From JBAOHV01 sp963714875 (GTDB lineage Bacteria; Actinomycetota; Acidimicrobiia; Acidimicrobiales; Microtrichaceae), in NCBI GenBank assembly GCA_963714875.1, contig CAVQQI010000007.1, positions 1-64,000 of the forward strand: a stretch of 64,000 nucleotides of DNA, written 5' to 3'. Under the pieces are notes generated by a model that ran no database searches, was not told the DNA's origin, and was given only the letters and a program-made list of their open reading frames with translations. A program made the position numbers and the translations under genes. Below are positions 17,765 through 25,279 of the stretch, in pieces (position 1 is the stretch's first letter; every line of letters begins with the position of its first letter).

Positions 17765-18783
17765 CGCGACCCTCGTCCGTCGCGGGCGGATCGGCCTCGG
17801 CGCCGGGTGCTGGTGCCAGCGTCAGCGTCAGCGTCGGGCTCGACGCCGGTCTCGGCCGGGGTGGTGAGGCGTCGGAACACGTCGTCCAGCCGTTGCCGCT
17901 CGGCGCGCAGGTCGGCGAGCGGCAGGTCGCGTTCCGCGAGCCACGCCGTCAGCGCAGCGATCGTCGCCGGGGTCGGCGACGCCTCGACGCGGTACTCGCC
18001 GCGGGAGACCTGCGCGACGGCGGCGCCGAGCGCAGCGGAGAGGGCGACGACGTCCAGGTCCTGGGGGGCGCCGAACAGCAGGTGGTCCGACGGCCCGTCG
18101 GTCATGAGCGAGGCGGGCGTTCCGTCGGCCACGACGCGCCCGTGGTCGATGATGACGATGTGATCCGCGCAGCGGGCGGCTTCGTCCAGATCGTGGGTGG
18201 TGACCACGACCGTGACGCCGTCGTCGCGCAGGTCGTCGAGGACGCGCCGGATCAGGTCCCGGCCCTCCAGGTCGACCCCCGCGGTCGGCTCGTCGAGGAA
18301 CACCACACGGGGCCGCCCGACCAGCGCCAGTGCCAGTGACAGCCGCTGTTGTTCGCCACCCGAGAGTCGCCGGTAGGTGGAGCCTGCGCGGTCCGACAGG
18401 CCGACGGTGCGGAGCAGTTCGACCGGGTCACGCGGGTCGTCGAAGAACCCGGCGTACTGGGCCAGCACCTCGGACGGACGTATCCCGGTGGGGATGCCGC
18501 CCTGTTGCAGCATGATCCCGACCTGCCGGGTCAGTGCGGCGTGGTCCGCGGACGGGTCCAGGCCCAACACGCTGCTGCGGCCGCTGCTGGCACGGCGGTA
18601 GCCCTCGAGGTGCTCGATGGTCGAGGTCTTGCCGGCGCCGTTCGGGCCCAGCACCACGGTCACCTCGCCCGGTGCGGCGCTGAACGACACGCCGTCGACG
18701 GCGGTCAGGTCGCCGTAGCGGATGACGAGATCCTCGACGACGACGGTGGGGCCCTCGATGGGGGCCGACGTGCTGGCCGTCAC
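17761..18783 (-). CDS. ABC transporter ATP-binding protein
   Basis: This 340-residue ATPase has Walker A GPNGAGKTS (46-54), signature LSGGEQQ (140-146), Walker B VFLDEP (161-166) and the switch His in TTHDLDEA. A C-terminal domain of about 110 residues follows, ending in a basic, Arg-rich tail. It pairs with the permease at 17039 as an exporter. The GTG start at 18783 has no Shine-Dalgarno sequence but stands seven bases after TAGGGT, consistent with leaderless translation. Substrate unknown. Confidence 0.9.
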   Translation of the reverse strand: MTASTSAPIEGPTVVVEDLVIRYGDLTAVDGVSFSAAPGEVTVVLGPNGAGKTSTIEHLEGYRRASSGRSSVLGLDPSADHAALTRQVGIMLQQGGIPTGIRPSEVLAQYAGFFDDPRDPVELLRTVGLSDRAGSTYRRLSGGEQQRLSLALALVGRPRVVFLDEPTAGVDLEGRDLIRRVLDDLRDDGVTVVVTTHDLDEAARCADHIVIIDHGRVVADGTPASLMTDGPSDHLLFGAPQDLDVVALSAALGAAVAQVSRGEYRVEASPTPATIAALTAWLAERDLPLADLRAERQRLDDVFRRLTTPAETGVEPDADADAGTSTRRRGRSARDGRGSR

Positions 18784-18790
18784 GGCGACG

Positions 18791-18796
18791 ACCCTA
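18791..18796 (-). promoter_or_regulatory. Candidate -10 hexamer of a leaderless ABC operon
   Basis: On the minus strand TAGGGT ends seven bases before the GTG at 18783. No ribosome binding site is present. The gap to the SRPBCC gene upstream is only ten bases, so this promoter would lie inside a same-strand run. Confidence 0.4.
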
Positions 18797-19297
18797 CCGC
18801 TGCGCCGGTCCTGCCCCGGACTCGACGTAGCGGCGCAGGTTCCGCAGTGTCCGGCCGATGAAGGCCGACATGATCCGGTCCATCACGGACGGGAAGCGCG
18901 GCGGGGTCGACAGCGTCATGGCCATGGTCCAGTCGACGCTGCAGCTGCCGCCGCCCAGGTCGGTCACCCGGTAGTCCTCGGCGAACGCGGCGATCGAGTC
19001 GTTCGAGGCCTCGTTGAAACGGAACGCCATGCGCTTCCCGGGTTCCCAGGCGATGAACTCCTCGTGGCCGACGATCCCGCCCCGCATGTACACCGATCGG
19101 GTCGACCCGACCTCGATGGGGAAGCCCGAGGTCCACTCCACCCGGGTGATCGCGAACACCCACTTGGTCCAGGCGTGGGCATCCAGGAACACGTCGAACA
19201 CCCGCTCGGGCGTGGCGGCGATGACCTCATGTGCGGTGTAGATGGTCGGGGCGGAATCGAAGTAGTCGAGTCCGACCTTCTCACACGACGTGGTCAT
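18794..19297 (-). CDS. SRPBCC family protein
   Basis: A 167-residue single-domain protein with the START/SRPBCC pattern: an N-terminal strand (TAHEVIAATPERVFDVFLDAHAWTKW), a Trp-rich middle and a long C-terminal helix (FPSVMDRIMSAFIGRTLRNLRRYVE). Proteins of this fold bind lipophilic ligands in a deep cavity; the ligand is unknown. GGAGGAGT six bases upstream supports the ATG at 19297 over longer in-frame starts. No catalytic residues can be assigned. It is ten bases upstream of the ABC operon on the same strand. Confidence 0.8.
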   Translation of the reverse strand: MTTSCEKVGLDYFDSAPTIYTAHEVIAATPERVFDVFLDAHAWTKWVFAITRVEWTSGFPIEVGSTRSVYMRGGIVGHEEFIAWEPGKRMAFRFNEASNDSIAAFAEDYRVTDLGGGSCSVDWTMAMTLSTPPRFPSVMDRIMSAFIGRTLRNLRRYVESGAGPAQR

Positions 19298-19394
19298 CGG
19301 GACTCCTCCAGCCGTCGGGACGGATGCAGCGACAAGGATGACCCAGCTCGTGGCGCTGCGGCACATCGAGATGCGCACATCGCGGTGCGTGCAC

Positions 19395-19422
19395 AGTGGT
19401 GCGCGCATAGTGGTGCGCGCAT
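19395..19422. repeat. Tandem duplication of 14 bases
   Basis: AGTGGTGCGCGCAT occurs twice without spacer. Related GTGCGCAC/GTGCGTGCAC segments lie just before it. No function is evident. Confidence 0.7.
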
Positions 19423-19540
19423 CGAGCGGCGGAGTGGTCGCCGCTGTGGCATCGCGTCGTGGGCCGGCCCTCGGTGCTCCGTCCTTGGTCGTGTTCGCGG
19501 TCGCGTCCGCGGAATCGATCGGGATGACCCGGTCTCTCGG

Positions 19541-19560
19541 CGACGCTTCCGCGGAATCGC
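19541..19560 (+). repeat. 20-base direct repeat, upstream copy
   Basis: CGACGCTTCCGCGGAATCGC is identical to bases 21302-21321, near the 3' end of the HNH gene. The two copies bracket the gene and contain the palindrome TTCCGCGGAA. Confidence 0.75.
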
Positions 19561-19668
19561 GGTTCGGTTCTGTCCGCGTGCTCGCGCTTCCGCGGAATCT
19601 CGCGGTCGGATGGGTGGCCGCTGTCGGCAACGACCGCCGGTTCACTGTCACACGACACCGGTAGGTTC

Positions 19669-19686
19669 ATCGAACGTCAGTTCGAT
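19669..19686. promoter_or_regulatory. LexA (SOS) box of the HNH gene
   Basis: ATCGAACGTCAGTTCGAT is a perfect inverted repeat containing GAAC-N4-GTTC with flanking C and G, the actinobacterial LexA consensus. It lies directly before AGGAGG and the ATG at 19698, with a possible -10 TAGGTT at 19662-19667, so LexA binding would block transcription. DUF222 (13E12) genes of mycobacteria are known SOS targets. Confidence 0.75.
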
Positions 19687-19697
19687 CAGGAGGACCG

Positions 19698-21359
19698 ATG
19701 GCCGCCACCATGACGCCCCACCCGGAACACGGCCCCACCGCGGTGGGTGCCGGCACGCCCTGCGACGGCCCTCCTATGTCTGGTCCGAGGGTGATGCTGC
19801 CCGATGGGCGGTGCAGCTCCGAGGTGCCGTTGGAGCGGCTGGAGGCCGACATGTTGGGCCTCGCGGGGCAGCTCGCGGCAGGGATGTGCGCGTTCTTGAC
19901 GATGGTCGGTGAGTACGACGAGCGGCGGGGCTGGGCATCATGGGAGGCGTTGTCGTGTGCGCACTGGCTGAACTGGCGCTGCGGTGTGGGCATCGTCGCA
20001 GCTCGTGAACAGGTCCGTGTCGCTCGTCGGCTGCGCGAGCTGCCCGTGGTGCACGCCCACTTCGGGCGCGGTGCCCTGTCGTACTCGAAGGTGCGTGCCA
20101 TCACCCGGGTCGCGCACGCCGGCAACGAGGCACAGCTGGTCGACCTCGCCAGGTTCGCGACCGCGGCGCAGGTCGAGCGATGCTGCGCGGCGCTGCGCCG
20201 ATGCGAGGACAACGCTGCAGCAGAACGAGCGCTGCGCGACGGTGAGGAGCTCGCCCAGCTCCGTCGGTCGCTCAGCTGGCACCACGACGACAGCGGTGAC
20301 CTGATCGTGCGCGCCCGCATCCCCGGCGGAGCCGCAGCAGACAGCTTCACCACAGCGATCCGAGCAGCCACCGCCACTGCTTCCACCATGGCGCCGGCCG
20401 TTGTCGATGGATCCGTCGGACCTCCCTCCAGCGACAACACCGACACCGACATCGAGACGGGGCTGGATGCTGATGAGGCACTCGACGCACTCGAGTGCCG
20501 TCGAGTGGACGCGTTGCTGGACCTGGTCTGCGCCGGGGCACAGGTCGACTCCTCCCTCGCTCCACAACCGGAGATCGTCGTCCACGTGACGCTTCCCTCG
20601 GACGGCACCGCCCCGACCGCCCCGACCGACCCGGCCGACCAGACCGACCCGGCAGCCGCCGCTGGTCCGCCGGGTCCGCCGGGTCTGCCGGGTGATGTCC
20701 GGTGGCCGATCAGGTCCGAGGCGGACCACCAGCTGTCGACCCTCGCGCTCCACGAGCTGTGTTGCGACAGCGGCATGCGATGGGTGGCCGACATCGTGGG
20801 GTCGCGACCCGGGCCCCACCTCGGCGATGCAGTCGACGACCTCCTGCCGCGTTCCGCAACATCGTTCGATCTCGGCCGGCACCGACGATTCCCCGACCGA
20901 CGACTCCGCCGGGCCGTACAACGACGCGACCGTGGAACCTGCCGCTTTCCCGGCTGCAGTCGGCGACACCGACTCCACATCCACCACATCATCTTCTGGG
21001 AACACGGCGGACGGACCGATCTCGACAACCTCCTGGCGCTGTGCCCCTCGCACCACCGGGCGATCCACGTCCGCGACTGGACCCTCACCGGCACCGCCCA
21101 GCACCCCGTGTTCCGCCGCAGCGGCCAACACGTGCCATCCCACGCCCCACCGGTGCAGGGCCGGCTCGCCGACCTGGTCGATGAGCACCGCCGCTACGGG
21201 CTCGACATCGCCGCCGATGGAGCGGGGAGCAACTGGGCCGGCGACCGGATCGACTGGGACTGCTTCTTCGCCGGGTTCCTGCCCCACGAACCCGCACGAG
21301 CCGACGCTTCCGCGGAATCGCCCGGCGACCCGACCGTCGGTGTCAGCGGGTCCGGATGA
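19698..21359 (+). CDS. DUF222 / HNH endonuclease domain protein (13E12 family)
   Basis: A protein of 553 residues with an N-terminal helical DUF222 domain (about 35-235, including GWASWEALSCAHWLNWRCGV and the Leu/Arg-rich REQVRVARRLREL), a low-complexity Asp/Thr/Pro region with a collagen-like GPPGPPGLPG, and a C-terminal HNH nuclease. The HNH region starts near Cys415 (CRFPGC) and reads HIHHI, then DNLLALCPSHHRAIH; the zinc cysteines and HNH residues are intact. Such proteins are multi-copy in actinobacteria and SOS-induced; their target is not established. AGGAGG precedes the ATG, behind a LexA box. The last 17 bases overlap the convergent phosphatase gene. Confidence 0.9.
   Translation: MAATMTPHPEHGPTAVGAGTPCDGPPMSGPRVMLPDGRCSSEVPLERLEADMLGLAGQLAAGMCAFLTMVGEYDERRGWASWEALSCAHWLNWRCGVGIVAAREQVRVARRLRELPVVHAHFGRGALSYSKVRAITRVAHAGNEAQLVDLARFATAAQVERCCAALRRCEDNAAAERALRDGEELAQLRRSLSWHHDDSGDLIVRARIPGGAAADSFTTAIRAATATASTMAPAVVDGSVGPPSSDNTDTDIETGLDADEALDALECRRVDALLDLVCAGAQVDSSLAPQPEIVVHVTLPSDGTAPTAPTDPADQTDPAAAAGPPGPPGLPGDVRWPIRSEADHQLSTLALHELCCDSGMRWVADIVGSRPGPHLGDAVDDLLPRSATSFDLGRHRRFPDRRLRRAVQRRDRGTCRFPGCSRRHRLHIHHIIFWEHGGRTDLDNLLALCPSHHRAIHVRDWTLTGTAQHPVFRRSGQHVPSHAPPVQGRLADLVDEHRRYGLDIAADGAGSNWAGDRIDWDCFFAGFLPHEPARADASAESPGDPTVGVSGSG
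21302..21321 (+). repeat. 20-base direct repeat, downstream copy
   Basis: Identical to 19541-19560. Here it is coding, close to the C-terminus of the HNH protein, beyond the nuclease domain. Confidence 0.75.
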
Positions 21360-21984
21360 GCGCTGGAAGCTCGCGGGGGTCCGCCGCCAGGTGAGCTGCT
21401 CCCGCATCGACCAGCTCGGACTCGCTGCCGTAGCCCCACAACACCCCGATGCACGGGATCCCGAAGCTGGCTGATCCCGTCACGTCGTAGCGGCGGTCGC
21501 CCACCATCCAGCACTCATCCGGGTCGGGAGTCCCCAGAGCGTCGAGGGTCCGCTCCAGGACCGCCGACTTCGTGATGGCACTCGAGTCCATCGACGCCGC
21601 GCCGATCACCTCGAACCGGTCGGTGATCCCGAAGTGCTCGAGCATCTGGCGTGTGGGGCCCTCGCCCTTCGACGTGGCGGTCGCCAGCCGGTGACCAGCC
21701 GCTGCGATCGTGTCGATCGCGTCCAGGACTCCCGGGTACAGCGACGCCTGGTAGGCCCCCCACTCGACATAGCGCTGGCGGTAGCGCAGCGTCGCGTCAT
21801 CGATCAGCTCCGCGGGAATGCCGAGCTCGGCCAGCATCAGCTGCAGCGGAGGCCCCACGTTGGCGGTCAGCACCGAACGCTCCGGGACCGCCATGCCGAA
21901 CGACGAGAACGTGTGCTCGAGCGAGCCGACGATCCCCTCCTCGGAATCCCACACGGTGCCATCCAGGTCGAAGATCACGATCAC
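21343..21984 (-). CDS. HAD family hydrolase (phosphoglycolate phosphatase-like)
   Basis: The 213-residue enzyme has all HAD motifs: DLDGT at 6-10 with the Asp nucleophile and general acid, TATSKG for motif II, the Lys in ITKSAVLERTL for motif III and MVGDRRYDV for motif IV. A helical cap lies between about 15 and 80, as in subfamily I phosphatases of the Gph type. Substrate is probably a small phosphate ester. GTG start without a clear Shine-Dalgarno sequence. It is divergent from serS and convergent with the HNH gene. Confidence 0.85.
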   Translation of the reverse strand: MIVIFDLDGTVWDSEEGIVGSLEHTFSSFGMAVPERSVLTANVGPPLQLMLAELGIPAELIDDATLRYRQRYVEWGAYQASLYPGVLDAIDTIAAAGHRLATATSKGEGPTRQMLEHFGITDRFEVIGAASMDSSAITKSAVLERTLDALGTPDPDECWMVGDRRYDVTGSASFGIPCIGVLWGYGSESELVDAGAAHLAADPRELPALIRTR

Positions 21985-22055
21985 CGTTGGAGACTCGCGT
22001 CAGTTCGGGTGCCGGCACCAGCCGAACGGGCTTCGGCCGGCGCGCGGTGTCCCGC

Positions 22056-22061
22056 TAGTTT
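22056..22061 (+). promoter_or_regulatory. Candidate -10 hexamer of a leaderless serS
   Basis: TAGTTT ends six bases before the serS ATG, and no ribosome binding site can be seen, so transcription would begin at the start codon. This is the typical geometry of actinobacterial leaderless genes. Confidence 0.45.
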
Positions 22062-22067
22062 CGGCCC

Positions 22068-23348
22068 ATGCTCGATGTGCGCCTGATCCGCAACGACCCC
22101 GAGACGGTTCGCGCCGGCATCTCCCGGCGCGGCGAGGATCCGTCGGTGATCGACGACGTGCACGAGCTCGACGCCGAGCTCCGGTCGCTCGCGGCGAAGC
22201 GGGACTCGCTGCGGGCCGAGATCCGGGTCATCTCCAACGAGGTCGGCACGTTGTTCCGTGAGCAGCGCAAGGACGACGCCACCGAGCTGCAGGAGCAGAG
22301 CCGCCTTCTGGGCGCGGAGGAGAAGGCGCTCGACCTGCGGGCCGAGGAGCTCGAGGTGCAGTTGCGGGGCCAGCTGCTGCGGATCCCGAACCTGCCGGCG
22401 GCGGACTGCCCCGACGGCGCCGGCGAGGACGACAACGTGGTGTTGCGGGTCGAGCAGTTCGACCCGACCAGCTACGCCGAGCATCAGCGCGTCGAACACT
22501 GGGTGACCGGCGAGGCGCTCGGGATCCTCGACGTCGAACGTGCGGTGAAGATGTCGGGATCGATGTTCGTGATGTACCGCGGCGCCGGCGCATCGCTGGT
22601 GCGGGCGCTGTGTCAGTTGGCGATCGACCGAAACGCTGATCTGTACGAAGAAGTGCGCCCCCCGACGCTGGTGCGCACCGACACGATGATCTCGACCGGG
22701 CACCTGCCGAAGTTCGTGGACGAGGCGTACCACATGGAACGCGACGACCTGTGGGCGATCCCGACCGCCGAGGTGCCGCTGACCTCGATCGCCCGCGACG
22801 AGATCCTGCCCGAGGCGGACCTGCCCCAGCGGTTCTGCGCCCACACCAGCTGCTTCCGGCGCGAGGCGGGCTCCGCGGGCAAGGACACCCGTGGCCTGTT
22901 GCGGGTGCACGAGTTCGACAAGGTGGAGATCCTCGCGTACTGCACCGCGGAACAGGCCCCGACCATGCACGACGAGATCCTCGGGCGCGCCGAGGGGCTC
23001 ATCCGCGACCTGGGACTGGCGTACCGCGTGCTGGATCTGTGCACCGGCGACATCGGCAACAGCGCAGCCCGCACCTTCGACATCGAGGTCTACGCGCCCG
23101 GCGTCGACCGGTGGCTCGAGGTGAGCTCGGTCTCGTGGTTCGCCGACTACCAGGCCCGTCGGGCGAACCTGCGCTACAAGGCCGAGGGCGGCAAGGGCAC
23201 CGAGGTGCTGCACACGCTGAACGGCTCCGCGCTGGCGGTCCCTCGCGTCTGGGCGGCGATCGTCGAGACCTACCGCCAGCCCGACGGCACCGTCGCGGTC
23301 CCCGAGCTGTTGCAGCCCTACCTGCGTGGCGCCACGGTCATCGGCTGA
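22068..23348 (+). CDS. serS: Seryl-tRNA synthetase
   Basis: A class II synthetase of 426 residues. The N-terminal coiled-coil arm (about 30-100, EVGTLFREQRKDDATELQEQSRLLGAEE) contacts the tRNA-Ser extra arm. Motif 2 is FRREAGSAGKDTRGLLRVHEFDKVE and motif 3 is GSALAVPRVWAAIVETYRQPDG. It charges serine onto tRNA-Ser in the cytoplasm. Start at MLDVRLIRNDPE matches the family. It appears leaderless and stands alone, divergent from the HAD gene. A 16-base palindrome lies about 65 bases after its stop. Confidence 0.97.
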   Translation: MLDVRLIRNDPETVRAGISRRGEDPSVIDDVHELDAELRSLAAKRDSLRAEIRVISNEVGTLFREQRKDDATELQEQSRLLGAEEKALDLRAEELEVQLRGQLLRIPNLPAADCPDGAGEDDNVVLRVEQFDPTSYAEHQRVEHWVTGEALGILDVERAVKMSGSMFVMYRGAGASLVRALCQLAIDRNADLYEEVRPPTLVRTDTMISTGHLPKFVDEAYHMERDDLWAIPTAEVPLTSIARDEILPEADLPQRFCAHTSCFRREAGSAGKDTRGLLRVHEFDKVEILAYCTAEQAPTMHDEILGRAEGLIRDLGLAYRVLDLCTGDIGNSAARTFDIEVYAPGVDRWLEVSSVSWFADYQARRANLRYKAEGGKGTEVLHTLNGSALAVPRVWAAIVETYRQPDGTVAVPELLQPYLRGATVIG

Positions 23349-23412
23349 GCCGCTGATCTGACCCCACCGGCGCGATGAGCACCGGCATGAGCGCCAGGTA
23401 GTCGGTGTCGCG

Positions 23413-23428
23413 GAAGGACGGGTCCTTC
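23413..23428. terminator. Perfect palindrome downstream of serS
   Basis: GAAGGAC-GG-GTCCTTC is a seven-base inverted repeat with a two-base centre, between serS and the lipoprotein gene. It may end serS transcription or be an operator for the following gene; the very short centre argues slightly for a protein site. Confidence 0.35.
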
Positions 23429-23471
23429 GCCCCTACAGCAGATAGTTGCGGTGCGATCTACTTCGAAGTGA

Positions 23472-23492
23472 GCATCCCCGGGGTGGGGATGC
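23472..23492 (+). promoter_or_regulatory. Leader hairpin before the lipoprotein gene
   Basis: GCATCCCC-GGGGT-GGGGATGC forms an eight-base stem 12 bases upstream of GGAGGTGA and the ATG at 23513. It could affect mRNA stability or translation. There are no further structural elements that would make it a recognised riboswitch. Confidence 0.4.
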
Positions 23493-23512
23493 GAACTCGA
23501 TGGAGGTGACAC

Positions 23513-24007
23513 ATGGTTGGTCGCGGAAAACGTGCGCGTCGGCTGGGGATCGCGGCGCTGCTGGCGGTGGGGGTGCTGGCATTCTCCACCGCGTGCCGCC
23601 CGGCGCAGCCCCCGGGGGCCATGCCCGCAGATCCGACCGGCTACGTCGATGTGGTGACCGGCGGCAGGGGCGAGGTCCGGGTCCAGGGCTGGGCCTCACA
23701 GTGGGATCTCTTCGTCGACGGCGCCTGGCGTGATCAGGGTCCGGTCCAGATCACCCTGTTCATGAACGGCAAGTGGGTCGACGGCACGTTCCCGGCCGAC
23801 AAGCCCCGATCCGACGTCGACGCTGCACTGGTGGCCCAGCGGTCGTGGCAGATCCGGCAGCCGAGCATGGCCTACGGCTTCGACATCACTGTTCCCGCCC
23901 CCAAGGGTGACGCGAGCATCTGCGTCGGTGCCATCAACCAGAACCTGGACCTGGCGCCGTACGGCGACCATGTCGTCCTGGGGTGCAGGACCGTGACGGT
24001 CTCCTGA
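23513..24007 (+). CDS. Secreted lipoprotein with one actinobacterial surface domain
   Basis: The 164-residue product has a twin-Arg-like basic start (KRARRLG), a hydrophobic helix and the lipobox FSTAC, so the mature protein should begin at Cys27 and be lipidated on the outer face of the membrane. The rest is one domain: GYVDVVTGGRGEVRVQGWA, R-x-DVDAA, then a late pair SICVGAIN and LGC. This resembles the VxGWAxD repeat of actinobacterial cell-wall proteins, here in a single copy with two Cys likely to pair. Function unknown. GGAGGTGA supports the ATG. A long perfect hairpin follows its stop. Confidence 0.7.
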   Translation: MVGRGKRARRLGIAALLAVGVLAFSTACRPAQPPGAMPADPTGYVDVVTGGRGEVRVQGWASQWDLFVDGAWRDQGPVQITLFMNGKWVDGTFPADKPRSDVDAALVAQRSWQIRQPSMAYGFDITVPAPKGDASICVGAINQNLDLAPYGDHVVLGCRTVTVS

Positions 24008-24010
24008 CAG

Positions 24011-24050
24011 GACCGGTCGGCCGGGCGCTCCGGCGCTCGGCCGACCGGTC
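24011..24050. terminator. Bidirectional terminator hairpin
   Basis: GACCGGTCGGCCG and CGGCCGACCGGTC form a perfect 13-base stem with a 14-base loop. It begins three bases after the lipoprotein stop and lies between convergent genes, so it can serve both. Confidence 0.7.
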
Positions 24051-24089
24051 GGAGCAGGCATCGATGTGCGGAGCCGCTGGGTCGGGCGG

Positions 24090-25271
24090 TCAGGGCACCA
24101 TCCGCCCGAGCAGCGCCTCGCTCGTCAGCCAGATCAGGCCGAACGAGCTGACGCCGACGACGGCGAGCTGTCGCCACCGGCGATCGGCCCACTGCGCCAG
24201 CGCCACGACGAAGGGCACGACGACCAGGGCGTAGCGCCCGAGCGAGTCGGTCTGTTGGGACGACAGCGTGATCACCAGCGTGGCCCCGGCATACGCGAGC
24301 CAGCTGAGCGGCTGTCGTCGGCGGATCGCGACGACCAGCAGCGCGATGAGCACCAGCATGAACGCCAGGTTGTAGGTGTCGCGGAAGTTGCCCTTCACCA
24401 GCTCACCCATCGGTTCGAGCACGCGGGTGATCGGATCCTGGAACCCGCCGCGCAGCTCTCGTTGCGCATCCACGGGGATCCAGACATCACCGGTGGTCGC
24501 GGCGATGACTCCGAATGCTCCGACGAGCCCGACCAACGGGCCGGCCACCGCAGCGACGATCGCCGGCCACGGCGGTCGGGGTCGTGCCCGCCAGAGCTCG
24601 ATCACGATCGGCAGGAGCAGCAGCCCCCCGACCGGCCGCAGCGCAGCGGACAGGAGCGCCAGGAGCCCCGCCAGGGCGAAGGCGCGCCGGTGCAGTGCCA
24701 GGAGGGTTGCGGCGATCAGGAGCAGCGCGAGTCCCTCGGTGTACGCCCACGCCAGGACGAATGCCGAGGGTGCGATGGCCACCATCCACGCGGCTCGGTC
24801 GCCGACCGTCGATGTCAGCCGACCCCACGGACCGGTGCCGGTCGCCGGGAGCGGGGAGGAGGGCGAGCCCTCGATGACCTCCTTGACCAGACGCCACAGC
24901 ACGAGCGCTCCGGCGAACGCGGCGACGTTGGCGATCACGACGAGCGACCAATCCTCACGGCCGCCGAACAGGGGGGCGAGGGTGCGGCCGAGCGCCGGGT
25001 ACAGCGGGAAGAACCGGGCGCCGGCATCGGGCACGCCGTCGTACCAGCCGATCGCGATGTCGCGGTAGAACAGGCCGTCCCAGGTCAACAGTCCGGAGTG
25101 CGCCCCGATGACCGCCCGGGGGTTGTCCAGCACCCCACCCAACCGATCCGACAGCACCCACCCCGCGGCGATGCAGACCCTGGCCCACACCCAACCGATC
25201 AGCACCGGGAGCAGGCCGTCGCGCCAGCGGAGCTGGCTGGCGCCGCGGGACTCCGTCAGCGTCTCGTCCAC
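24090..25271 (-). CDS. PIG-V-type mannosyltransferase-like membrane protein
   Basis: This 393-residue polytopic protein has the GT-C signature of the PIG-V family after helix 1: WDGLFYRDIAIGWYDG, then ARFFPLYPALGRTLAP. A third conserved patch, FVLAWAYTEGLALLL, follows. These enzymes transfer mannose from polyprenyl-phosphate-mannose to lipid or glycan acceptors at the outer membrane face. Acceptor not known. The GTG start lies eight bases after the stop of the GT39-like gene on the same strand, forming a glycosylation operon with 25280 and probably 26956. Confidence 0.8.
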   Translation of the reverse strand: MDETLTESRGASQLRWRDGLLPVLIGWVWARVCIAAGWVLSDRLGGVLDNPRAVIGAHSGLLTWDGLFYRDIAIGWYDGVPDAGARFFPLYPALGRTLAPLFGGREDWSLVVIANVAAFAGALVLWRLVKEVIEGSPSSPLPATGTGPWGRLTSTVGDRAAWMVAIAPSAFVLAWAYTEGLALLLIAATLLALHRRAFALAGLLALLSAALRPVGGLLLLPIVIELWRARPRPPWPAIVAAVAGPLVGLVGAFGVIAATTGDVWIPVDAQRELRGGFQDPITRVLEPMGELVKGNFRDTYNLAFMLVLIALLVVAIRRRQPLSWLAYAGATLVITLSSQQTDSLGRYALVVVPFVVALAQWADRRWRQLAVVGVSSFGLIWLTSEALLGRMVP

Positions 25272-25279
25272 GGCGGCGC

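Larger units (their letters stand above)
19298..19697. other. 400-base intergenic region with repeats and an SOS box
   Basis: I see no gene here. The stretch contains a perfect 14-base tandem duplication (AGTGGTGCGCGCAT, 19395-19408 and 19409-19422), three copies of the palindrome TTCCGCGGAA or a one-base variant (19505-19514, 19547-19556, 19588-19597) spaced 41-42 bases apart, and a LexA-type box just before the HNH gene. A short open frame on the plus strand has no conserved features. Confidence 0.7.

Noticed and set aside
17039..18783. ABC exporter as cytochrome c maturation (CcmAB)
   Set aside because: The permease is ABC-2 type and the ATPase has a DrrA-like C-terminal extension; no ccm genes are nearby.
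19290..19664. Plus-strand open frame in the 400-base gap before the HNH gene
   Set aside because: No ribosome binding site, contains the tandem duplication and palindromes, and shows no conserved pattern.
20661..20700. Collagen-like Gly-Pro-Pro run in the HNH protein
   Set aside because: Only three or four triplets within a low-complexity linker; too short to be a structural collagen segment.
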